A stretch of DNA of 64,000 nt, taken from the NCBI GenBank assembly GCA_041395245.1, contig JAWLAY010000014.1, forward strand, positions 62,001 through 126,000. Direction: 5' to 3'. The position numbers were made by a program, and so were the translations under genes. A model generated the notes under the pieces. It was given only the letters and a program-made list of their open reading frames with translations. It did no database searches and was not told the DNA's origin. Of the stretch, positions 49,720-57,075 are shown in pieces (positions within the stretch are counted from its first letter, which is position 1; each line of letters opens with the position of its first letter). Source of the DNA: Aquimonas sp041395245 (GTDB lineage Bacteria; Pseudomonadota; Gammaproteobacteria; Xanthomonadales; Xanthomonadaceae).

Positions 49720-51171
49720 TTAAACGCTGCGAACACGCAGCACGGCAAGGCTAGCCAGGACGAAACTCGTGCCACCGATGATCAGCGCGAAAATCGGTTC
49801 GCCAGAGAACAGATGCTTTAGCAACACGCCCAGCAACGTCGCGGCGACCAACTGCGGGATCACGATGAAGAAATTGAACACGCCCATGTAGGTACCCATC
49901 TTCTGCGCGGGTACGCTGTCAGCCAGCAAGGCATACGGCAGTGACAGGATCGATGCCCACGCAAAGCCCACACCAACCATCGGCAGCAGCAACCATTTCG
50001 GATCATCGATCCAGTAGAACGACAGCAGTCCTGCCGCGCCAAGCCAGAGGTTGATCATGTGGCTGAGCTTGAGACCGGCCAGACGAACCAGCCATGGAAT
50101 GCAGATCGCCGCCAGCACCGAAAATCCGTTATAGCCCGCAAACAACACGCCGACCCAGTCTGCGGCATCGTTGTAGGCCTGTGAGGTGGTATCGGTGGTG
50201 CCGTAGTGATGCGCCGCCACGCCCGCAGTGGTGTAGATCCACATTCCGAACAGGCCAAACCAGGAGAAGAATTGCACCCAGGCAAGTTGCCGCATGGTTT
50301 CCGGCATGGCCACGATGTCGTCGAGCAAATGGCGCAACAGTCCACTCGGAAGCGAGGCGCGGATCAGGAACAGGCCTGAGGTGATGACCAGGCCGCCGCC
50401 CAGCAGGTACAGCTCACGATCCAGACGGTATTGCCACACGCTTGCGATCAGCAGCAAACCGGCAGCACCCAGCAGCACCGCCAGCCAGGTTGGAAAGCGC
50501 GCCGATGAGGGCGACAGTGAGTGCGCCGCCTCGTGAGTGGCCAGGACTTCGGGCGGGTATTCGCGCGTGCTGAGAATGGTCCAGCCGACCGCCGCAAACA
50601 GCACGATGCCGCCGAACACGAAGGCATAGCGAACGGTGTCGGGAATCTCGCCGGCGGGCGCGACGTTGCTCATGCCCGCCTGAGTCAGCAGCCAGGGCAA
50701 GGCGCTCGCCACCACCGCACCGACGCCGATGAAGAAGCTTTGCATCGCGTAGCCGGTTGCCCGCTGCTCGGACGGCAGCTGATCGCCGACATAGGCACGG
50801 AATGGCTCCATCGCCACGTTGATCGACGCATCCAGAATCCACAGCATGCCTGCCGCCATCCACAGCGCGGGCGAGTAGGGCATCGCAATCAGGGCGGCAC
50901 TGGCGAGAATCGCGCCCACCAGAAAATACGGTCGACGACGGCCCAGTCGTGTCCAGGTTCGATCCGAGTAGTAACCGATCAGCGGCTGCACCAGCAGACC
51001 TGTGAGCGGCGCGGCGATCCACAGTGCCGGGATGTCGTCCACCTTCGCGCCCAAGGTCTGGAAGATGCGGCTGACATTGGCGTTCTGCAACGCGAAGCCG
51101 AACTGGATGCCGAGAAAACCAAAACACATGTTCCAGATCTGCCAGAACGACAGACGCGGTTTGCTGCTCAT
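49720..51171 (-). CDS. SLC45-type MFS sugar transporter (probable maltose/maltodextrin)
   Basis: A 483-aa major facilitator with about twelve predicted membrane helices. The motif between helices 2 and 3, G-Y-Y-S-D-R-T-W-T-R-L-G-R-R-R-P-Y, is typical of the SLC45/sucrose-maltose group. Start ATG 51171, with a GAGAGG element close upstream; the open frame continues upstream without similarity. Position between amylase and a LacI regulator supports maltodextrin uptake. A candidate LacI operator lies at 51308-51327. Confidence 0.92.
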   Translation of the reverse strand: MSSKPRLSFWQIWNMCFGFLGIQFGFALQNANVSRIFQTLGAKVDDIPALWIAAPLTGLLVQPLIGYYSDRTWTRLGRRRPYFLVGAILASAALIAMPYSPALWMAAGMLWILDASINVAMEPFRAYVGDQLPSEQRATGYAMQSFFIGVGAVVASALPWLLTQAGMSNVAPAGEIPDTVRYAFVFGGIVLFAAVGWTILSTREYPPEVLATHEAAHSLSPSSARFPTWLAVLLGAAGLLLIASVWQYRLDRELYLLGGGLVITSGLFLIRASLPSGLLRHLLDDIVAMPETMRQLAWVQFFSWFGLFGMWIYTTAGVAAHHYGTTDTTSQAYNDAADWVGVLFAGYNGFSVLAAICIPWLVRLAGLKLSHMINLWLGAAGLLSFYWIDDPKWLLLPMVGVGFAWASILSLPYALLADSVPAQKMGTYMGVFNFFIVIPQLVAATLLGVLLKHLFSGEPIFALIIGGTSFVLASLAVLRVRSV

Positions 51172-51307
51172 GCCCTCTCCCCTGCTGTGCACCGGCTCGC
51201 AGCGTACCGGTTCCGGCACACCGCGCATCGCTTCAAGGCGACAACTCATTGGCAACCGGCGCGTGAGGCGCAAGGGTAGGCGGGGCGGCGCAACGGCGAC
51301 AACCAAG

Positions 51308-51327
51308 GTGCATACGTATTCACCTGA
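51308..51327. promoter_or_regulatory. Candidate LacI-family operator between MFS and DLH genes
   Basis: Near-perfect 20-bp palindrome with AGGTG and CACCT arms around the core ATACGTAT; 18 of 20 positions are symmetric. Its 13-bp part TGCATACGTATTC recurs exactly at 59883-59895 before the pullulanase and halogenase genes. It lies 137 bp upstream of the MFS start. Confidence 0.65.
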
Positions 51328-51410
51328 CTGCGGCGTGTGCGGCACGCTCACTCCGGCGTGACGCGCAATGGGTAAGCTCAAGCCATCGTGTCGACCCTGA
51401 GGAGATTCCC

Positions 51411-52205
51411 ATGCGCGCTTCCCCGGTGCTTTTTTTGCTTGGTGTCTTTGCCAGCACACCGTCGTTTGCTGCCCTGCAGACCCGGTCGGTGACGTGGACC
51501 CACGAGGACACACGCTTTGAAGGCGTTCTGGTGCATGACGATGCGAAGAAAGGACTGCCCGGCCTGTTGATGGTGCCGAACTGGATGGGCGTCAATGACT
51601 CCGCGGTCGCGAAGGCGCGTCAGTTGGCGGAGAGTGGATACGTCGTGCTGGTGGCCGATGTGTACGGCGTCGTTGTGCGACCACAGGACGCCGATCAGGC
51701 CGCGGCCGCCGCCAAGGCGATGTATGCCGATCGGACACGGTTGCGCGCACGTGCCGGTGCCGCGCTGGACCAGTTGCTGGCACAGACCGATAGTGGATTG
51801 GATACGTCGCGACTGGCGGCGGTCGGGTTCTGTTTCGGCGGTTCCACCGTCCTGGAGCTGGCGCGCAGTGGTCGCGACGACATCGACGCGGTGGTGTCCT
51901 TCCATGGTGGGCTGTCGACCTCGGCGCCCGCTGCGGCAGGTGCCATCAAGACCTCCGTGCTGGTCTTGAATGGCGCTGAGGATCGCTACGTCAGCGCCGA
52001 GGATATTGCCGCCTTCCAGAGCGAGATGTCCGCGTCTGGCGCGGATTGGCAGTTCACCAATCTGGCCGGTGCCGTGCACTGTTTTGCGGAGTTCGATGCC
52101 AACGCTGGCCCGGGCTGCCAATACCACCCGCGTGCGGCGAAGCGTGCGTTCGCGTCCATGGAGGTTTGGTTGCAGGAACACTTTGAGTCGGCGGTGCAGC
52201 CTTGA
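51411..52205 (+). CDS. Exported dienelactone-hydrolase-family protein
   Basis: A 264-aa alpha/beta hydrolase with signal peptide (M-R-A-S-P-V-L-F-L-L-G-V-F-A-S). The nucleophile elbow is G-F-C-F-G-G-S with Cys as in true DLH. The Asp lies in V-L-N-G-A-E-D-R-Y, and the His is in G-A-V-H-C-F-A. Secretion and location suggest action on sugars or esters outside the cytoplasm rather than chloroaromatic catabolism. Its stop codon abuts the convergent LacI-type gene with no base between. Confidence 0.88.
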   Translation: MRASPVLFLLGVFASTPSFAALQTRSVTWTHEDTRFEGVLVHDDAKKGLPGLLMVPNWMGVNDSAVAKARQLAESGYVVLVADVYGVVVRPQDADQAAAAAKAMYADRTRLRARAGAALDQLLAQTDSGLDTSRLAAVGFCFGGSTVLELARSGRDDIDAVVSFHGGLSTSAPAAAGAIKTSVLVLNGAEDRYVSAEDIAAFQSEMSASGADWQFTNLAGAVHCFAEFDANAGPGCQYHPRAAKRAFASMEVWLQEHFESAVQP

Positions 52206-53237
52206 TCAGCTTTCCGTCGTCGAGCTTTGCCGCACCACCAGCTTGACCGGCAGGCGTTGACTGCGCGTCTCCTTGGCATTGATCTGATCGATCAGGGTGT
52301 CGACCAGAATTTGTCCGGCCAGACGCGTGTCCTGTGCCACCGTCGATAGCGCGGGTCGGGCGTGACGACCCATCGGAATGTCGTCGAAACCGACCACGGC
52401 GACGTCTTCCGGCACGCGTAGTCCACGTTCGGCCAGCACTTGCATCGCGCCGAGCGCGATCAGATCCGAGGCCGCGAAAACCGCATCGAAGGGCGTGCCG
52501 CGGTTGAGCAGCACTTCCATCGCGGCACGGCCATCGCTCTCGGATGACAGCGCACTGACCCGAAGCTCGTTGGCCGGTGTGATGCCCGCTTCACGCAGGG
52601 CTTTCTGATAGCCCCGAAAGCGAGCCTGAAACTCAGGGTAGTGGCGCGACGCATCGCCAAGCCAGGCGATGTGCTTTCTTCCATGTGCCAAGAGATGCCG
52701 TGTGGCTTCAAGGCCACCCAGTGCATTGTCACTACCGATGGAGACGCCCGGCTGGCCCTCGACCACCGCGCCCCAACGCACGAATCGGGTGCCTTGCGCG
52801 ACCAGTTGTTCCAGTCGCGCGCGATAGACCTCGTAGTCGCCATAGCCAAGCAGAATCAGCCCGTCAGCCTTCTTGCTGTCTTCGAATTCGGCGTGCCAGT
52901 CCTGGCTCATCTGCTGGAACGAGATCAGCAGGTCATAGCCGCGTGCCGCACAGGCGCGGGTGATGGATGCCAGCATCGCGTGGAAGAACGGATTGATGAA
53001 CGAGTCGTCGATGTTCTCGTCTTCGAACAGCAATAGCGCCAGCGTTTCGGAATGCTGACAGCGCAGATTTGAGGCGTTTTTGTCGACCTTGTAGTTCAGC
53101 TTGGCCGCGATCGCCTGCACCTTCCGGCGCGTGGCCTCATTGACCAGCGGACTGTCGCGCAGCGCACGCGACACCGTAGGCTGCGAGACGCCAGCAAGAT
53201 GCGCGATGTCGAAGGAAGTGACTTTGCCTTTGGCCAC
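52206..53237 (-). CDS. LacI family transcriptional regulator of the maltodextrin locus
   Basis: A 343-aa LacI/GalR repressor. The N-terminal HTH S-F-D-I-A-H-L-A-G-V-S-Q-P-T-V-S-R-A-L-R is followed by the hinge helix. The periplasmic-binding-protein-like effector domain contains V-A-V-V-G-F-D-D-I-P. The middle of the locus (amylase-MFS on one side, pullulanase-halogenase on the other) suggests it senses a maltodextrin. The two ATACGTAT palindromes are candidate binding sites. Divergent from the VCBS-repeat protein gene. Confidence 0.93.
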   Translation of the reverse strand: MAKGKVTSFDIAHLAGVSQPTVSRALRDSPLVNEATRRKVQAIAAKLNYKVDKNASNLRCQHSETLALLLFEDENIDDSFINPFFHAMLASITRACAARGYDLLISFQQMSQDWHAEFEDSKKADGLILLGYGDYEVYRARLEQLVAQGTRFVRWGAVVEGQPGVSIGSDNALGGLEATRHLLAHGRKHIAWLGDASRHYPEFQARFRGYQKALREAGITPANELRVSALSSESDGRAAMEVLLNRGTPFDAVFAASDLIALGAMQVLAERGLRVPEDVAVVGFDDIPMGRHARPALSTVAQDTRLAGQILVDTLIDQINAKETRSQRLPVKLVVRQSSTTES

Positions 53238-53398
53238 GGTGCGAGTCTCGGAAGGGGCGCGCGCTCATTCTCGCAAGCTGACAGGCGAATGCGTAGCGCT
53301 GGCGAGTCGCGTTGCGAAAGCATGAGGGGTTTTCCGGATAGGCAGGTGATCGGATACGCCGTTCAATACGGGCGCTTGCCTATCTGGAGTTGATGACG

Positions 53399-55066
53399 AT
53401 GAAAACCTTCCTTCCTGCGTACATCGCTCTGGTTTGCAGTGTGCTTTGCGTCGTCGATCCGGTTGGTGCCGTGCCGGTCTTCAACGAGGTGACGCCGCTT
53501 GACGACGGGTACTTCAGCACACCGGCAGAGAGCGACTTCTGGGTGACCTCACTGGCACCGGGTGATGTGGACGGCGATGGCGATCTGGACCTTGCGGTTT
53601 TGGGGTATAGCGTCGTCTACAACGTATCGGCGGAAGAAGCGTTGCTGGTTCTGCGCAATGACGGTTTGGGGCCGGATGGCCGCTGGCAGTTCAGTCCGCA
53701 GCCAATGCCGATGGGCGAGCTGTACTCCGGTGGGTCCGATCTTGCCTGGGGTGACTACGATGGCGATGGTGATCACGATCTTCTGGTCGGTTCCGAAGGG
53801 CTCACGCAGTTGTATCGAAATGATGGCGGCGTCATGGTGGATACCGCGCTACCGTTTCCTGGTTACGTGGAGGATTCCTCATATTCCGGCGCCTACGATT
53901 TGCGCTCGATCACGTGGGCGGACGCCGATAACGACGGTGATCTGGATGTCTTTCTGCCGACCACGGTGGGCGACACCTTTCCCGCCTATGACTCGGTCCT
54001 GATGCGCAATGACGGCGCGAACGGCCTCGGTGGTTGGGTGTTTACCGAGGTACGAGCCGGCTTTGATGTGGGCGTGAACGTCCAGACGCGTTGGATTGAC
54101 GATGACAATGATGGTGATCTGGATTTGATGGTCGCGAATGTCGATCCGTATTTCGATACCGCCTACGTCCGGCGCTACCGCAATGATCCCGACGGATTTG
54201 TCGGCAGCGAGTTGCTTCCAGTCGCGATCCAGTATGGTTTGGCCGACTGGGGCGATATCAATGCGGATGGCAGGACTGACATCCTGGTGGCGGGCAACCT
54301 GCTGGATACGGATGGCAACTACCGCACGGCCATTCGGACGCATACGGCGCAGCCAGGCGGAGGCTATACGGAGACAACGCTGCCGGCGCCAGCTGTTCCC
54401 TGGCTGGACATCCACGCTGCGAGTTGGGCGGACTTTGACTCCGATGGTGATGTCGATCTGCTCGCTACGGGCAGCTATGTCGGTGACAGCGAAATTGTTG
54501 GTCGGTCGCTGATTTATGCAAACGACGGCGGCGGCGCTATGACAGCGTTGGACATCGAACTGCCGGCGCCGCAATCCTCGATCGGCAGCGGTGGCGCATT
54601 CACCTGGTTTGACTTGGACGGTGACGGTGACCTGGACTACCTGGTAGCGGGCGGCTATCCGGTGCCGAATGGCAATGGACTGATCGAAACCAGAATCCAG
54701 TTGTTCCGCAACGACACGGCAACGACGAATTCCGCCCCTTCTGCAGTGCCTTCACCCTCGGCGCTGGTCGATGGCGATAGCGTGCTGGTCTCATGGCAGA
54801 TAGCGGAGGATGACCACACGGCATCCATTGCGCTGACCTACGATCTCGACCTGTGGCGCGCCGATGGAACGCAGGTGGCTGGCGCGAGACTGCCGCAACC
54901 CGGTGAGCTGGGAACTCAGCGGCAGTGGCGAGTAGAGGATCTGCCAGCAGGAACCTATGAATGGCGGGTCAGCGCAGTGGACAGTGCCTGGCATGCGGGG
55001 CCATCGACAGGCGGGCAATTCACTATTGCCGCACCGGGGCAACTGTTCGCGGACGGCTTCGAGTGA
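53399..55066 (+). CDS. Secreted FG-GAP/VCBS repeat protein ending in FADGFE
   Basis: A 555-aa exported protein with a signal peptide (residues 1-24, ending V-G-A). Seven FG-GAP-like Ca-binding repeats are recognisable: D-V-D-G-D-G-D-L-D-L, D-Y-D-G-D-G-D-H-D-L, D-A-D-N-D-G-D-L-D-V, D-D-D-N-D-G-D-L-D-L, D-I-N-A-D-G-R-T-D-I, D-F-D-S-D-G-D-V-D-L and D-L-D-G-D-G-D-L-D-Y. They would form a beta-propeller. A fibronectin-like domain follows. The C-terminus is L-F-A-D-G-F-E. GGAG precedes ATG 53399 by 9 nt. Likely surface or extracellular; ligand unknown. Confidence 0.88.
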   Translation: MKTFLPAYIALVCSVLCVVDPVGAVPVFNEVTPLDDGYFSTPAESDFWVTSLAPGDVDGDGDLDLAVLGYSVVYNVSAEEALLVLRNDGLGPDGRWQFSPQPMPMGELYSGGSDLAWGDYDGDGDHDLLVGSEGLTQLYRNDGGVMVDTALPFPGYVEDSSYSGAYDLRSITWADADNDGDLDVFLPTTVGDTFPAYDSVLMRNDGANGLGGWVFTEVRAGFDVGVNVQTRWIDDDNDGDLDLMVANVDPYFDTAYVRRYRNDPDGFVGSELLPVAIQYGLADWGDINADGRTDILVAGNLLDTDGNYRTAIRTHTAQPGGGYTETTLPAPAVPWLDIHAASWADFDSDGDVDLLATGSYVGDSEIVGRSLIYANDGGGAMTALDIELPAPQSSIGSGGAFTWFDLDGDGDLDYLVAGGYPVPNGNGLIETRIQLFRNDTATTNSAPSAVPSPSALVDGDSVLVSWQIAEDDHTASIALTYDLDLWRADGTQVAGARLPQPGELGTQRQWRVEDLPAGTYEWRVSAVDSAWHAGPSTGGQFTIAAPGQLFADGFE

Positions 55067-55101
55067 AGTCCCCGCCATATCGGGCGGTTTGCTGCCGATG
55101 A

Positions 55102-55138
55102 GTCGCCCGCTCTCAACAGGATGCTGAGAACGGGCGAC
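55102..55138. terminator. Hairpin between convergent secreted-protein genes
   Basis: A 14-bp stem with one mismatch (outer GTCGCCCG arm) and 9-nt loop, 35 bp after the VCBS stop and 21 bp before the stop of the P-domain protein. No T-run either way, so it may terminate by Rho or protect 3' ends. Confidence 0.55.
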
Positions 55139-55158
55139 CCATTACGGTCATTTGTGCA

Positions 55159-56925
55159 TTACTTGCGATGAATGACAACCGCTGCCAACACAGCCAGCGC
55201 AGCAATCAAGGCCAGCATGGCGCGGATATCCATTGCTGGAATCACGTCCGGCGCAGCGAAGGGCAAGCGTACGACGGTTGATCCGGAGGCCGAGTTGTTT
55301 GCCGTTACCGGGTCGCTACCCACCGCGGTCGCTGTGACAGAAGCTGCCAGCGAGGAGCCCGCAGTGATGCCAAATGGCACGGTGACATTGACGGTCGGCG
55401 AATGCGAGGCGCCCTCGGGCGTGCTTCCGACCCAAGTGCAGACGACATTGCCAGTGCTGCCAATGGCGGGCGTGGTGCAGGTAGCGCCCGCCGAACTCAC
55501 CGACTCGAAGGCGACCTGAGCCGGCAGTGCCAGGTCAAAACCCATGTCGGTTGCGGCACCGATGCCGAGGTTGGTCACCCCAACGGTGTAGGTCAGGGTG
55601 CCACCGGTGACGACCGGATCTGGCGCATCCGTCAGGGTCACGGCGATGTCCGCCTGCGGGCAACTGCAGGAAGTGACATTCAGCGTCCAGTTGGCGAGCT
55701 GCCCGGTGTCACCACCCAAATCGTCGCTCATGGTGATTGTCCAGGTGCCATTGGCGTCCTGTCCGCGGAACGCGCCCAGACTTTCTTCCGGGACCAGGGT
55801 CGCCGCCGTCGTGAGATTGACGTAAGCGTGATCCGTCACCAAGCCGTCGTTGGTGGTATAGGGCACCTGGCCACCGGGGTTTGCATCGTCATCCCAGAGT
55901 GTGCCTGCGAAGACGTTGTCATTCCCCGCGCCGTTGTCTGACGTCAGCGTGATCACCGTCCCAGCGGGTGAAGTCAGCGTCACGTCAAGATCAGCGGAGA
56001 ACGTGTGTTCAAGCTGAGTTTGCAGGGTGACCTTACAGATTGGCGCGATCACGCCCGTTACCGCCAAGGTCGACGTGGCAACACCCGCATCCACGACGGC
56101 CGTTGCCGTGGATTGGGTGAAGCTCTGCACCGGATTGGAAATCGGAGCCGTCGCCAAGGTGGTCAGATGCAAGGACCAGCTCTCCAACGAGCCGCCATCA
56201 CCTGCAAGGTCGTCGCTGACGGTGATGATCCAGTCACCATTCGGATTCTCTCCGGCGAACGCCGACAATGCCTCTTCGGGCGTCAACGTAGGCTGGGTCG
56301 TCAGGTTGACGTAGGCCGAATCCGTGACTACGCCGTCATTGGTGGCGTAGGGCACTTGTCCCGTTGGATTGGCGGAGTCGTCCCAGCGCGTGCCATTGAA
56401 CACGTTGTCATTGCCTGCCCCATTGTCGGTCGTGATGGTGACGACGGTTCCGGCGGGCGATTGCAAGGTGATGTCGAGGTCAGCGGAAAAGGTGTGGATG
56501 ATGAACGTGGTCAGGTCCACATCCCACAAATAGGCCTGTGCACCAGAGACGGTGATGGTGCTGGTGACGACCGCGGGCCCCGTGGGAATCGCTGTGGGGG
56601 TTGCGTTGGTGACGCTCATCGAATCGGCAATGCAGCCCGTCGGCACGTTGACAGGCACGCCTGTGACGGCGCTGCCAGAACCGGCACCCACTGCGCAGGG
56701 CAAGTCGCCGCCAAGCGAACCGCTGAGCTGATCCAGCTGCGACTGCAGGCCTGAAATCGCACTGGCTTCGGCGTTGCCACTTCTCGCGGCAACGATGTCG
56801 TCCAGCAACGATTGCATCTGCAGGTGTGCAGCCTCCTTGTTGGTCTCCGCATTGGCTGCGCCGGCAGCTGACAAGGTCAAAGTCGCCGCGAGCGTGCCAG
56901 CCAGCACGCGCGTATAGGTAAACAT
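55159..56925 (-). CDS. Exported protein with twin P domains, DUF11 and IPTL-like C-terminal anchor
   Basis: A 588-aa protein with a signal peptide (A-A-G-A-A-N-A). After a helical N-terminal part, two proprotein-convertase P domains are duplicated. Both have H-T-F-S-A-D-L-D, S-P-A-G-T-V, D-N-G-A-G-N-D-N-V-F and A-Y-V-N-L-T-T. A DUF11 domain follows. The C-terminus, V-I-P-A-M-D-I-R then a hydrophobic helix and I-H-R-K, resembles IPTL-CTERM sorting signals. P domains are usually next to subtilases, but no protease is present in this protein. It lies 150 bp downstream of pullulanase. Confidence 0.85.
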   Translation of the reverse strand: MFTYTRVLAGTLAATLTLSAAGAANAETNKEAAHLQMQSLLDDIVAARSGNAEASAISGLQSQLDQLSGSLGGDLPCAVGAGSGSAVTGVPVNVPTGCIADSMSVTNATPTAIPTGPAVVTSTITVSGAQAYLWDVDLTTFIIHTFSADLDITLQSPAGTVVTITTDNGAGNDNVFNGTRWDDSANPTGQVPYATNDGVVTDSAYVNLTTQPTLTPEEALSAFAGENPNGDWIITVSDDLAGDGGSLESWSLHLTTLATAPISNPVQSFTQSTATAVVDAGVATSTLAVTGVIAPICKVTLQTQLEHTFSADLDVTLTSPAGTVITLTSDNGAGNDNVFAGTLWDDDANPGGQVPYTTNDGLVTDHAYVNLTTAATLVPEESLGAFRGQDANGTWTITMSDDLGGDTGQLANWTLNVTSCSCPQADIAVTLTDAPDPVVTGGTLTYTVGVTNLGIGAATDMGFDLALPAQVAFESVSSAGATCTTPAIGSTGNVVCTWVGSTPEGASHSPTVNVTVPFGITAGSSLAASVTATAVGSDPVTANNSASGSTVVRLPFAAPDVIPAMDIRAMLALIAALAVLAAVVIHRK

Positions 56926-57075
56926 GGTGAAACCCCCATTGGATGTTGAGTTGAAACCGCGCCGGGTTGCGCTCCCTCGCTCCCCGCGTTGCATCATCAT
57001 AAATGTGAACTGGTCCTCATGCTGCAATGGGTTGACTGCGGTTACGAATCGATGCGATTGATTTGATTGACTTGA

